47,500 nucleotides of DNA from Chrysomallon squamiferum (taxonomy: Eukaryota > Mollusca > Gastropoda > Neomphalida > Peltospiridae), in NCBI GenBank assembly GCA_012295275.1, contig CM022674.1:2345742-2393241 (forward strand), read 5' to 3'. The position numbers were made by a program, and so were the translations under genes. Under the pieces are notes generated by a model. It made no database searches, was not told the DNA's origin, and was given only the letters and a program-made list of their open reading frames with translations. This document shows, piece by piece, positions 1-18,881 of this stretch; position 1 is the first letter of the stretch, and each line of letters starts with the position of its first letter.

Positions 1-11
1 ACTATTACTAT

Positions 12-49
<38 letters not shown>

Positions 50-345
50 TTATTATTACTACTATTATTACTAACACTACTACTACTACTGTTACTACTA
101 CTTCTTCTATTACTACTAATACTATTACTATTACTACTAATACTACTGTTACTACTATTACTACTACTATTACTATTACTACTACTACTGCTGCTGCTGC
201 TACTATTACTATTACTACTACTATTACTATTACTTATACTACTACTACTGTTACTATTACTACTACTACTGCTACTACTACCACTACCACTACTACTACT
301 TATACTACTACTGTTACTATTACTACCACTACCACTACCTCTACA
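1..345. repeat. Imperfect (ACT/ATT)n trinucleotide tract
   Basis: The window opens inside an imperfect ACT/ATT trinucleotide microsatellite with CTG and TAC interruptions. No gene is seen in it. The tract continues off the left edge, so its full length is unknown. Confidence 0.9.
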
Positions 346-1830
346 TGTTCTTCTTCTACTATATACAACACCAACAATGACAACATTAACTAACTCAAAA
401 GTAAGTAACAGATTTTCAGCCATCTTGCAATAGAAATCTCTATCCTTATTATAACTACATTATATTTGTATATTATGACTCACTATGATATAGACAGATA
501 GATAGATAGATAGATAGATAGAGAGAGAGATAGATAGAGAGATCTTCTAATGATAAGATGACATCATGAGGACTAAATGTAAATAACAGTTACTGACGGA
601 CTACAAACAGGCTGGACATAGGAACTGTTCAAAATCACTCCTTCCCTGGCGAGTTTGTCAATGTTGGGTGTGTGCATAGTCGGGTTGTGCCAGCCCACAT
701 CATTCCACCCTGAGATAAAGAAAAATAATCAAAGAAAGAAATTAAACTAGAGCTACGCCTCTCTGAATATGCGTGCGTGTGTGTGTGTGTGGGTGTGTGT
801 TTATAGTATTTTCTTTTCATTTCCATTTTAATTTAATTTAATTATTGTTGTTATTTTTTTATATATAATGCGAATTGTACTGTACTGATTAATAAACTAA
901 TCAAGTTAAAATAATCTAATATCGACAGTTTATGAGAGCATGTAACTAAAATTCTTGTTGCCCCTAAATCAGTACGCGATCTCGGATCTGAATTTAGCGG
1001 TCACTTTACACACAAAGTGGGCGAGATTTTTTTTTTTTTTTTTTTTTTTTTTTCTTACGATCTCGTTCGGAAATGTTTCCGGAAATTAAAATAATTCTTG
1101 TTGGGAAAAAAAAGAAGAGTAAAACTTACCCAAATCGTCTGCAACAATAAAAATTAATGTGTGGTTGTTTGGCTTCGGCTGCCTTTATTGAAACAAATAT
1201 AACAAGGAGACGAACAATAATACGACTGGAAGACATGTTTGATCAACGATTAAGTCCACAGCAATCGATAAAGTTGAATTAGTTTTTCTTCTTTTTCGTT
1301 TTTTCGTCCCAACTGTGCTGGATACTCATGCTTAATAGGGTTTTTGGTTTACGTAAATTACTTTCAAGTAATGCATACGTTATTACGGCGACATGCGCGG
1401 AGTGATAAATAGTTTCGGTCCACAGAACCGATATAAAGACTTCTTCATACTATTTATTCAGAACATTATTGAAGATATAAAGGTACATAAGTACCAAATA
1501 GTTATTCCTGGAGATTATTTGTAACGTTATTGTCAAATAAACCACCTTTCTTTCTTTTTATTTTATTTTATTTTATTTTTATCTTCAGCAACAACCTCCA
1601 CCACCACAACAACAATAATAAATCGCTTTTATCGCAGTTTTCTCAACACTTAAATTCACTTCTCTTGACATGAAACGTGATCACGTGATACACGTGTAGG
1701 TGAAAGAACAATATGACCTGCCGATTTTCTGGTAACGTTTTTATTTTAACGTCAATATGACCTACAAACACCATTTTCTGGTTTCTTACGTTTTTCTTTT
1801 TACGGGTTCAAAACGACTTCGTCGCATTCG
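346..1830. other. Gene-poor AT-rich flank with short microsatellites
   Basis: I see no supportable coding exon here. It holds a (GATA)n/(GA)n tract at about 493-543, a short (GT)n at about 777-800, a 27-base poly-T at 1027-1053 and a (TTTTA)n stretch near 1556-1582. Around 1705-1800 a block beginning CAATATGACCT is present twice in diverged form, about 55 bp apart. Confidence 0.6.
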
Positions 1831-1839
1831 TCTGAATCC

Positions 1840-2490
1840 AACGACATCGCCGAACATTCAAATGTCAATATCGGATTATCTGACAGCAATGTTGGACAAT
1901 TGAATAACAGCGAAGAACAATCATATAATGACGTCAAACAATCAAATCACAAATGTTGAACAATCAAATAACAACGTCAAACAATCAAATAAGGTCGAAC
2001 AATCATATAATGACGTCAAACAATTGAACAAAAATGTCACACAATCAAATAACGTCGAAATATCAACGACAAAAAAAAATCAAATGATGTCCAACAATCA
2101 TATAATGACGTCAGAAAATCATAAGACGTCGAAATATCATATAACGACGTCAAACAATCAAATAACGTCGAACAAGCATATAATGACGTCAGACAATCAA
2201 ATAAAATGTCGAACAAGCAATTAATGACGTCAAACAATTGAACAAATGATGTCGAAGAATCACATAACCACGTCAGACAGTTCAACAAAAACGTCGAACA
2301 GGCATACAACGATGTCAGAGTTTGGAACAACAAGGTTGGACAATCACTCAAACACTTTACATAATCAAACAACGTCGACTGTTGAACAAAGTCCAGTAAT
2401 CGAAAAACGACGTTGCACAATACGTCCAACACTGAAGATTCGAACAATAATGCTCACAATTTGAACAACAACGTCGATTGTTTGCACAGT
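1840..2490. repeat. Degenerate minisatellite with CRE octamers
   Basis: Short units of about 16-21 bp built on AACAATCAAATAACGTCG and AATGACGTCAAACAAT are repeated in diverged form. Five exact TGACGTCA palindromes lie at 1929-1936, 2011-2018, 2106-2113, 2184-2191 and 2225-2232, with many ACGTC half-sites between them. One forward frame reads as Asn/Gln/Ser-rich heptads such as NNVKQSN and DVKQLNK. That could be a relic of a low-complexity coding repeat, but I see no start, splice sites or conserved domain that would make it a gene. Confidence 0.7.
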
Positions 2491-2558
2491 GAAGTTGGAC
2501 ACACTTACGTCACATTCACGACCATAAATAATAAATAATGCTACTTGTCTGTTTATGG

Positions 2559-2654
2559 TAGTGTGCGTGTGTGTATGTCTGTATGTTTGGATGCGTAAGC
2601 GGGATTATAGGTGTGCATATGTCTGTGTGTTGTGTGTGTGTGTGTATGTGTGTG

Positions 2655-2719
<65 letters not shown>
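2559..2719. repeat. (GT)n microsatellite
   Basis: A long GT dinucleotide run, interrupted in its left half and nearly pure in its right half. Open frames through it are low-complexity artefacts. Confidence 0.95.
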
Positions 2720-2722
<3 letters not shown>

Positions 2723-3074
2723 CCTTCCCAAAGTATTAAATAAGTCTAGTAAGACTGGATATTGAAAATAATCGAGTGCGCATTTTCACAAGCAGACACA
2801 CACTTTCAAATATGACCACACAAATGTCAGTGGTCGGGGTGTTGTATTTTGTATGTTCTGAGTAAAAATCTAAGCGGAATTAAACAGGTTACTGTCTCAA
2901 GGTATCAGATATATCTTGCTGCAGAGGGTCTTTCAGTATGAGAAAAGTAAGCCTGGTATCTTCAGACAGTTACCAGGTATTTATTTTATTCTGCCGTCCA
3001 AATTAATATAAAATTCAAAACAAATTAAACATTATATTTCACGAGTAAGACATTCACATGTATTCGTTATCTTA

Positions 3075-3076
<2 letters not shown>

Positions 3077-3137
<61 letters not shown>
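3077..3137. repeat. (AAT)n microsatellite
   Basis: An uninterrupted AAT trinucleotide run in AT-rich flank. The rest of 2720-3470 shows no exon I can support, only a short (CT)n at about 3399-3416. Confidence 0.9.
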
Positions 3138-3474
3138 GTAAATAAAAAAATAATAATAAAGATAAATATATTTTCATCAAAACAAAATAGTTTTTCAATC
3201 ACAACGATTTATTTGTTACTTTTCAGATGTAAATCGTTTTGACAATGATATTTTAACATCTAAGACAGCAATTAAACATTAAAGAATAACTGAACAGTAA
3301 TATTACATGTGTGTAAATACCAAATGACGTATTGAACTTAAAACACTTACACAAAATTTACTTAATCATAACATCTTGACACTGCAATATTTTTTTTTCT
3401 CTCTCTCTCTCTCTCTTTATACGTACAAACAGTGAGTGAGAGTAACACAACATTTGTAATCACACAAAATAAAA

Positions 3475-4269
3475 TTAAGACAGTAAAGTCAAATCAGTAA
3501 TTAACATGATAATCTGTGAAACAGTGCTGATAATTATAGAGACAGACGCACACAACTGGTGTGTGTGTGGGGATATTTTCTTATTTAATAAACAGTCCAA
3601 ACCGTAGAAGGTATTGTCAGCTACAACAGAAACTAGTAATCTAGTAACAAAGGATGTAACGTAGGAAGAGGAGGTGTTCACGTCGTTACGCTCTGCGACC
3701 ATCGCTGGAAACACTGCAACGTAGTGAACACCGGGCAGTTATGCTATCATCAAGAGTTGTCGGCCGTCACACGTAATAACAAGTTACTGGTGAACTTTCC
3801 GCGATTCAGAATGTCTGTTTCTACGGACGTCACCGTGACAAAGATAACGACACGTAGATATATATCTGTCAGATGACTGGCTCTTCGAATAACGACAATC
3901 ACGAATTCTGTGACGTCTTCCCAGCAGTTTACGTTTACTTCCTTCTGTCTGTCGCGGTCCACGGAAATGACGTGTTGAGGTAACAGCGTACTTTCATCAC
4001 GTCTGCTGCGATTTTGTTTTCACCAGAATGATTATGTAGGAAAAAAAAAAAAAAAAAAAAAAAAGAGTAGAAAATAAATAAAGATAATGTCCACGAGCAG
4101 GTACTGTTTATCATGGTGGAAATGACGTCGAGCACGACGTCGTGTGGCGTGAACAGGTGGAATCGTCATCAACGCAGTTTACCGAAAACCGCTGAAACAT
4201 CGTACTTGTCGTTTGACTTTTTTTCACGAACCATTCTTGCTGTCGAACTGCAGAACGTTCGCAGCTCGA

Positions 4270-4309
<40 letters not shown>

Positions 4310-4635
4310 TGAAGCCGAGGTACGGAAATTTCGTCCGCTTCTTCCATTTTGTCCTGTACAGCGAAATATTTATTCTGATTACTACCAAACCTGGTTTCAT
4401 TTCAGTCTCTCCTGTTAAAGGTTTACACATTACGTGCTGGCTGCTGTTCTTACAGTATTCATAACCGACAGCATCTGATTAAACAGTTAGAAAATCTGAG
4501 AGCTTTCTTCTTGCTGCAGTTCTTCAGTCTACATTGACTGGTTAGGTAACGAGACATAACAGAAGAATATGATGTATTGATTAGAGGTATTGATCTGGGC
4601 GTGCACGGGTGCACTCAATATAGAACACGTTACAT
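3475..4635 (-). pseudogene. Decayed SMB-ectodomain paralogue (left relic)
   Basis: Reading leftwards on the minus strand, about 4635-4340 matches the 5' end of the intact gene at 4790-6289. The shared parts are the Gln-Ile/Ser-rich leader, the CRLKNCSKKKALR block and the region of the start codon. The N-terminal half of the coding region, including the SMB domain, is then missing. From about 4230 to 3480, pieces of the C-terminal half reappear in different frames: a Cys-rich stretch (VNCVDDDSTCS), INSTCSWTLSLFIFYS, and YLNTSFPWTATDR, which matches YNTSFPWTVSDR of the intact gene. Poly-A (about 4040-4063) and (TA)n (about 4276-4308) interrupt it. It is a frame-broken paralogue with an internal deletion. 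Confidence 0.7.
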
Positions 4636-4789
4636 ATTTTAACACTTCAGATTTAAAAATTGAGGGCACATTTAAATATTTAATATAAGTAATACATTAT
4701 AATTTTTAGAGATGTGCTACAAACACAACATATTCATTTTATCTCCCTAGCACTTTCTGAACTCAAGTGTTAAAAGTCTCCGTCGTATT

Positions 4790-6289
4790 TTAAGACATAA
4801 AAAAACGAACTGGTATTGCTAATAAAAACATTGTTGGAATAAAGTAGGGTGATATCGAATTGACTGTGAAAGAACTTGTTTCGCTTTTCCCAATTTCTGA
4901 GCCCAGAGCAATCGATCCGCTAAGTCTATAGCACAGGCGATAACTGTCCAAATCTGCTATGGAAACGCGTCCACTTAATACACACACTGTCAAATTACCA
5001 CGGGAACGTGCGCGAGTGAATTCATTGGTGGCTATGGACATTACCGTGTCAAAGGTCAAGTTACGTAGATGTACATTGTTTCCTAGGTCTCCTGAACGAT
5101 CGTACGATTTCAGTTCAGTGATGAAGTCAAAAGGTGACGTTGCTTCAGATCTGTCTGAGACGGTCCACGGAAAGGACGTGTTGTAAATAAACCGTATGAC
5201 TGTCACGTTGCCTCTGATTGCATCCCAGACCGGTTTAATTACGGTTGGACGTTCTTGTTTGAATATTAGAGCCACGTAAATATAAATGTAAAAAATATCA
5301 AGCGAACAAGTTCTGTTTATCAAGGGAAACCTACGAGTGCAGTTATCTATAGAACAAGTCTTCGAAACATCACCGCTGAGACACGTTATCGAAGTCCAAG
5401 GAAACATGAGACTGAAAGACCTAAACGTCCACGACTTTTTGTCCTTGTCGAAATGAAGAAGTATCGAGAAAGCGAATTTTTTGCTTGAAAGCAGCTGAGA
5501 CAGCAAGGGAACAATCGTAATCACCATTCCTCTGTCACAACCAGCGCAGTATTTATTTCTGTAAATAGACTGAGTTTTGAAAACCTTAACATACGACGTA
5601 TGGTTCTGACACTTATCTTTCGTTACGCTGCTGTCACAAAGGTCGCATGGATTGTTTTTTTGCACAATACATGGTCTGTTGTGTTTACCCGATGGCGACC
5701 TCCATTCAGCTACAATCACCGACGTGTTTAGAAGAAACAGAAATTCATTGAGATTTTTTACAATCTTATTCGCTTTGTTCCTGTCAATGTGAAAAGAACC
5801 CAACCACTTCTCAACAGTTCCTGACTTCATGTAGCAGGCGTGACAGTACATGTTCTTGAACTGAAGACCAGTAGCAACATCGGTCACGGGAACGACGTCG
5901 TTTAAGGTCGCCACGTCATCAGAGGCGCATCTCTGACGTAAGTGCAGGTCGACGGTGTTGTCAGGACATCCCGATATGAGAGTTTCTTTGCTACTGACTA
6001 CACACTCGACACTGGGAAACGGCGACCACGTCTGTGTGCTGTTCTCGTACAAATCTGCACACGCGTCTCCAAAATCCTCGCAGCAGTTTCCGTAGATGAT
6101 GCAGTACTCGTCACAGGAACACGGCAGAAGCTGATGTAGACCACACTTGTCTCGGCAGGACCAGTGTCTCCTGTTTGTCTGAGGATGATAGTACTCGTCT
6201 GCGTTAAAACACGGTGAATTATCTTCAGCAGCCGAAGCTAGCATGAAATGAAAAACGACGAATACTGCAAGGTTCATAGCTGACAACAT
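4790..6289 (-). CDS. Somatomedin-B domain surface protein, palindrome copy A
   Basis: A single-exon ORF of 499 aa from the chosen start (MLSAMNLAV). An in-frame ATG four codons later (6277) is equally plausible. The frame also runs upstream to 6436, but only these starts give a signal peptide (NLAVFVVFHFMLASAAE). Residues about 45-77 form a somatomedin-B domain with eight cysteines (SCRDKCG, CSCDEYC, GNCCEDF). A Cys-containing ectodomain follows with about nine N-glycosylation sequons (NTS, NHT, NRT, NVT, NLT). The last 18 residues or so (YFIPTMFLLAIPVRFF) are hydrophobic, fitting a GPI signal or a single membrane segment. The layout resembles the extracellular part of molluscan Methuselah/adhesion-type receptors, but no seven-helix domain follows. 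Ligand and role are unknown. Confidence 0.8.
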   Translation of the reverse strand: MLSAMNLAVFVVFHFMLASAAEDNSPCFNADEYYHPQTNRRHWSCRDKCGLHQLLPCSCDEYCIIYGNCCEDFGDACADLYENSTQTWSPFPSVECVVSSKETLISGCPDNTVDLHLRQRCASDDVATLNDVVPVTDVATGLQFKNMYCHACYMKSGTVEKWLGSFHIDRNKANKIVKNLNEFLFLLNTSVIVAEWRSPSGKHNRPCIVQKNNPCDLCDSSVTKDKCQNHTSYVKVFKTQSIYRNKYCAGCDRGMVITIVPLLSQLLSSKKFAFSILLHFDKDKKSWTFRSFSLMFPWTSITCLSGDVSKTCSIDNCTRRFPLINRTCSLDIFYIYIYVALIFKQERPTVIKPVWDAIRGNVTVIRFIYNTSFPWTVSDRSEATSPFDFITELKSYDRSGDLGNNVHLRNLTFDTVMSIATNEFTRARSRGNLTVCVLSGRVSIADLDSYRLCYRLSGSIALGSEIGKSETSSFTVNSISPYFIPTMFLLAIPVRFFMS

Positions 6290-6724
6290 TTGTACAGAAC
6301 AGTTAGACAATCTGAGAGCTTTCTTCTTGCTGCGGTTCTTCAGTCTACACTGACTGTTTAGGTACCGAGACATAAAACAGAATTTGAGGTACTGTTCAGA
6401 GGTACTGATCTGGGCGTGGCTTACGTAGCTAATCAATAGTTTGTTACACCCTCTTGCATGATGTTTGTGTTTGTAATGTCCACTGCTTGTACTACCTGTC
6501 TACTGTTGCTGCTGCTGTTGTTATTAAGCTACTGTTAGAGAGAACAGAAGTGAAGAAAACGAAGAGATAACAAGTAAGATGAAGACGTGTTTGCATATTT
6601 TGCTAATTAGATTTGTTTACACTGTAAGGTATTGAGTTAATTAGTAGTTATTGGTCAGTGGTTAATTAAATAGTGCTTCTTTTCTCTTTCAAAGCCGTTG
6701 CAGTGACACGGACGTAAACGGAAA

Positions 6725-6965
6725 CACCGTTAAAGACTTTTGTAACACCATCGGCGGCAAACATCTTGCCTGTAATCATAAACGAAAAGAAAATTAATTA
6801 AAATATTTCATTCATTTTTTTTTCTCCAAGTGACAAATATTGTAAAATTTGAAGATTTATTAATTAGTTAATTAATTAAAATATTTCATCCATTTTTTTT
6901 CCTCCAAGTGACAAATATTGTAAAATTTGAAGATTTATTAATTAGTTAACGCCGTTGTAATATGT
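6725..6965. other. Palindrome centre between divergent SMB genes
   Basis: This is the unpaired spacer between the palindrome arms. With the inner arms it makes up the roughly 1.1-kb divergent intergenic region that must hold both promoters. I cannot point to a TATA box or initiator with confidence. Confidence 0.6.
6792..6947. repeat. 78-bp direct repeat, two copies, at the palindrome axis
   Basis: Two tandem copies (6792-6869 and 6870-6947) begin AATTAATTAAAATATTTCAT and end TATTAATTAGTT. They differ at only a few positions (TTCATT against CATCCA, and poly-T length). The axis at 6843 falls inside the first copy. Confidence 0.85.
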
Positions 6966-7396
6966 ATTCCGTTTACGTGTCACTGCAACGGCTTTGAAAG
7001 AGAAAAGAAGCACTATTTAATTAACCACTGACCAATAACTACTAATTAACTCAATACCTTACAGTGTAAACAAATCTAATTAGCAAAATATGCAAACACG
7101 TCTTCATCTTACTTGTTATCTCTTCGTTTTCTTCACTTCTGTTCTCTCTAACAGTAGCTTAATAACAACAGCAGCAGCAACAGTAGACAGGTAGTACAAG
7201 CAGTGGACATTACAAACACAAACATCATGCAAGAGGGTGTAACAAACTATTGACTAGCTACGTAAGCCACGCCCAGATCAGTACCTCTGAACAGTACCTC
7301 AAATTCTGTTTTATTTCTCGGTACCTAAACAGTCAGTGTAGACCGAAGAACCGCAGCAAGAAGAAAGCTCTCAGATTGTCTAACTGTTCTGTACAA

Positions 7397-8896
7397 ATGC
7401 TGTCAGCTATGAACCTTGCAGTATTCGTCGTTTGTCATTTCATGCTAGCTTCGGCTGCTGAAGATAATTCACCGTGTTTTAACGCAGACGAGTACTATCA
7501 TCCTCAGACAAACAGGAGACACTGGTCCTGCCGAGACAAGTGTGGTCTACATCAGCTTCTGCCGTGTTCCTGTGACGAGTACTGCATCATCTACGGAAAC
7601 TGCTGCGAGGATTTTGGAGACGCGTGTGCAGATTTGTACGAGAACAGCACACAGACGTGGTCGCCGTTTCCCAGTGTCGAGTGTGTAGTCAGTAGCAAAG
7701 AAACTCTCATATCGGGATGTCCTGACAACACCGTCGACCTGCACTTACGTCAGAGATGCGCCTCTGATGACGTGGCGACCTTAAACGACGTCGTTCCCGT
7801 GACCGATGTTGCTACTGGTCTTCAGTTCAAGAACATGTACTGTCACGCCTGCTACATGAAGTCAGGAACTGTTGAGAAGTGGTTGGGTTCTTTTCACATT
7901 GACAGGAACAAAGCGAATAAGATTGTAAAAAATCTCAATGAATTTCTGTTTCTTCTAAACACGTCGGTGATTGTAGCTGAATGGACGTCGCCATCGGGTA
8001 AACACAACAGACCATGTATTGTGCAAAAAAACAATCCATGCGACCTTTGTGACAGCAGGGTAACGAAAGATAAGTGTCAGAACCATACGTCGTATGTTAA
8101 AGTTTTCAAAACTCAGTCTATTTACAGAAATCTATACTGCGCTGTTTGTGACAGAGGAATGGTGATTACGATTGTTCCCTTGCTGTCTCAGCTGCTTTCA
8201 AGAAAAAAATTCGCTTTCTCGATACTTCTTCATTTCGACAAGGACAAAACGTCGTGGACGTTTAGGTCTTTCAGTCTCATGTTTCCTTGGACTTCGATAA
8301 CCTGTCTCAGCGGTGATGTTTCAAAGACTTGCTCTATAGATAACTGCACTGGTAGGTTTCCCTTGATAACCAAAACTTGTTCGCTTGATATTTTTTACAT
8401 TTATATTTACGTGGCTCTAATATTCAAACAAGAACGTCGAACCGTAATTAAACCGGTCTGGGATGCAATCAGAGGCAACGTGACAGTCGTACGGTTTATT
8501 TACAACACGTCATTTCCGTGGACCGTCACAGACAGATCTGAAGCAACGTCACCATTTGACGTCATCATTGAACTGAAATCGTACGATCGTGCAGGAGACC
8601 TAGGAAACGATGTACATCTACGTAACTTGACCTTTGACACGGTAATGTCCATAGCCACCAATGAATTCACTCGAGCACGTACCCGTGGTAATTTGACAGT
8701 GTGTGTATTAACTGGACGCGTTTTCATAGCAGATTTGGACAGTTATCGCCTGTGCTATAGACTTAGCGGATCGATTGCTCTGGGCTCAGAAACTGGGACA
8801 AGCAAAACAAGTTCTTTCACACTCAGTTCGTTATCACACTACTTTATTCCAACAATGTTTTTATTGGCAATACCAGTTCGTTTTTTTATGTCTTAA
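7397..8896 (+). CDS. Somatomedin-B domain surface protein, palindrome copy B
   Basis: Mirror copy of the gene at 4790-6289, again a single exon of 499 aa starting MLSAMNLAV (alternative ATG at 7409). The signal peptide, eight-cysteine SMB domain, glycosylated ectodomain and hydrophobic C-terminus are all conserved. The SMB half is almost unchanged: after a Phe/Cys difference in the signal peptide (FVVFHF against FVVCHF), no amino-acid change is seen until about residue 197 (EWRSP against EWTSP). The C-terminal half differs at roughly 25-30 positions, for example YRNKYCAGC against YRNLYCAVC and SEIGKSE against SETGTSK. Both copies have kept open frames, which suggests both are functional or one was recently copied onto the other. 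A secreted or anchored adhesion or recognition role is inference only. Confidence 0.8.
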   Translation: MLSAMNLAVFVVCHFMLASAAEDNSPCFNADEYYHPQTNRRHWSCRDKCGLHQLLPCSCDEYCIIYGNCCEDFGDACADLYENSTQTWSPFPSVECVVSSKETLISGCPDNTVDLHLRQRCASDDVATLNDVVPVTDVATGLQFKNMYCHACYMKSGTVEKWLGSFHIDRNKANKIVKNLNEFLFLLNTSVIVAEWTSPSGKHNRPCIVQKNNPCDLCDSRVTKDKCQNHTSYVKVFKTQSIYRNLYCAVCDRGMVITIVPLLSQLLSRKKFAFSILLHFDKDKTSWTFRSFSLMFPWTSITCLSGDVSKTCSIDNCTGRFPLITKTCSLDIFYIYIYVALIFKQERRTVIKPVWDAIRGNVTVVRFIYNTSFPWTVTDRSEATSPFDVIIELKSYDRAGDLGNDVHLRNLTFDTVMSIATNEFTRARTRGNLTVCVLTGRVFIADLDSYRLCYRLSGSIALGSETGTSKTSSFTLSSLSHYFIPTMFLLAIPVRFFMS

Positions 8897-9074
8897 AATA
8901 CGACGGAGACTTTTAACACTTGAGTTCAGAAAGTGCTAGGGAGATAAAATGAATATGTTGTGTTTGTAGCACATCTCTAAAAATTATAATGTAACTTATA
9001 TTAAATATTTAAATGTGCCCTAATTTTAAATCTGAAGTGTTAAAATATGTAACGTATTCTTATTGAGTGCACCC

Positions 9075-9480
9075 GTGCACGCCCAGATCAATACCTCTAA
9101 ATCATATTCTTTAAATGTTACCTAACCAAATTTTTAAAAGAAAGCTAAAACTGTTTAATCAGATGCTGTCGGTTATGAATACTGTAAGAACAGCAGCCAG
9201 CATAATGTGTAAACCTTTAACAGGAGAGACTGAAATGAAACCAGGTTTGGTAGTAATCAGAATAAATATTTCGCTGTACAGGAGAAAAATGGAAGATACG
9301 GACGAAATTCCCAAAACTGTTCTTTCACACTCAGTTCGTTATCACACTACTTTATTCCACCAATGCTTTTATTGTTTCGTTTTTTTATGTCTTAAAATAC
9401 CTTTTAACACTTGATTTCAGAAAGTGATAAAATGAATATGTTGTGTTTGTAGCACATCTCAAAAATCTATTAAATGAAAT
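9075..9480 (+). pseudogene. Internally deleted SMB-gene relic (right relic)
   Basis: The segment from 9075 to about 9310 matches the 5' end seen in the left relic (CACGCCCAGATCAATACCTCT, then CAGATGCTGTCGGTTATGAA). At about 9316 it jumps straight to the 3' end and trailer of the intact gene (TTCTTTCACACTCAGTTCG, then the TTTTTTTATGTCTTAAAATA stop region and ATGAATATGTTGTG). The whole coding core is gone, so no product is expected. The open 99-codon frame that crosses it is a by-product of the junction. Confidence 0.75.
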
Positions 9481-9898
9481 TGAATTTTTTGTTTTAAATT
9501 TTAATATATTAACATATTCTATATTGAGGTCATTTGTGAATGTTTCTGTGTAGTACAATCAATTGAATGTTTTGTTCTACAACTTTCTTCTACAACTTGT
9601 TTGTTGTAGTACATCAGGGTTTTATCTTGAATACTTCGTAACAAAAATGAAATATTTCATCTCTGTTTTTATGTTGTCTTTATAAATCGCTCATTGACAA
9701 CATCGAGGAGAACAATATACAACAACAACAACAAAAAAAATAAATAAATAAATAAATGAATAGAATAGAATAGAATACAGCAAAAAGAAAACAGAAAAAA
9801 AAAGTAAGAAAGAAAGAAAAAAATAAATAAAAGCCTTTCGTAAGTCTTCGAAATTTGCGAATTGTAACTTTGTTAATAGTTTGTATCATCTTCAGTTC

Positions 9899-9941
<43 letters not shown>

Positions 9942-9982
9942 ACACAGACACGTCCACAAACGCGCGCGCTCTCGGACACACA

Positions 9983-10019
<37 letters not shown>

Positions 10020-10050
10020 GAGCACACACACACACACACACAGTGTCGCT
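9481..10050. other. Spacer with (CA)n microsatellite
   Basis: No exon is seen. The stretch contains A-rich AAATAAATAAATA runs (about 9730-9830) and two (CA)n blocks at about 9900-9948 and 9976-10041. Confidence 0.8.
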
Positions 10051-10053
10051 TAA

Positions 10054-10272
10054 GTATATAATATACTTTTATTTACAAAACCTGCTATAATTATCTCTAG
10101 GAACGTCATGTGACTGCATTTATCACGTGATGACATCATTACGATCTCCTCTTCTGAAGAGATAAAGACATTTCCAAAACATTTCACGTACGAAACAAAA
10201 AGAGTTCGCTGTGTATCTGGGGTGCTTTTCTGTAAACTGTTTCGCCATAAGCATTTTATTCTGCAAGACGCC
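10054..10272 (+). promoter_or_regulatory. Probable ALP promoter / 5' UTR
   Basis: Lies directly upstream of the ALP start codon. It contains an AT-rich TATAATATAC sequence near 10055-10064 and a TCACGTGATGACATCATTAC block with an E-box-type CACGTG near 10114-10141. A diverged second copy of this block sits downstream of the gene at about 18.95 kb. That conservation supports a regulatory or UTR role, but the transcription start is not determined. Confidence 0.4.
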
Positions 10273-18470
<8,198 letters not shown>

Positions 18471-18838
18471 ATATTTCCGTTTAACTTTAATACACATTAT
18501 TATTATTATTAGTATTAGTATTAATATTACTATTGTTATTATTATTATTATTTATTATTATTATTGCTATTGTTATTATTATTATTTATTTATTCATTTA
18601 TTTATTTATTTATTTATTTTTAATTTTAAGAACTCTGTTAACTGAAATGATGGAATTTTATTGGAAATTTGGACATAAATATAAGTTTGCACAGTTCTTG
18701 AAGCAGAATTTTACATCATATGTCCTTCATTATACTTTTATATTGGAAGAAATCATGTGTTCTGCTGTTTAAAATTAAAATTAGATATTAAAATAAAACA
18801 TTGTTTATTTTTACTGTCATTAATATTATTTATTATTC

Positions 18839-18881
<43 letters not shown>

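Larger units (their letters stand above)
4340..9310. repeat. Large inverted repeat (palindrome)
   Basis: Bases pair as x with 13686-x, so the axis is at 6843. The left arm runs from about 4340 to 6710 and the right arm from about 6977 to 9310. Each arm is about 2.35 kb and carries one intact SMB gene plus part of a downstream relic. The unpaired centre is about 240-260 bp. By eye the inner arm sequences (about 6440-6708 against 6978-7246) are essentially identical, while differences accumulate in the outer halves. Confidence 0.93.

Noticed and set aside
4959-5186. Antisense frames inside both SMB genes
   Set aside because: Mirror-image shadows occur in both palindrome arms because the arms are duplicated, with no independent support.
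7397-8896. Full seven-transmembrane receptor call for the SMB genes
   Set aside because: Only an ectodomain-like region and one terminal hydrophobic segment are present, and no seven-helix block follows before the relic.
9115-9414. 99-codon forward frame as a gene
   Set aside because: It spans the deletion junction of an SMB-gene relic and matches no domain.
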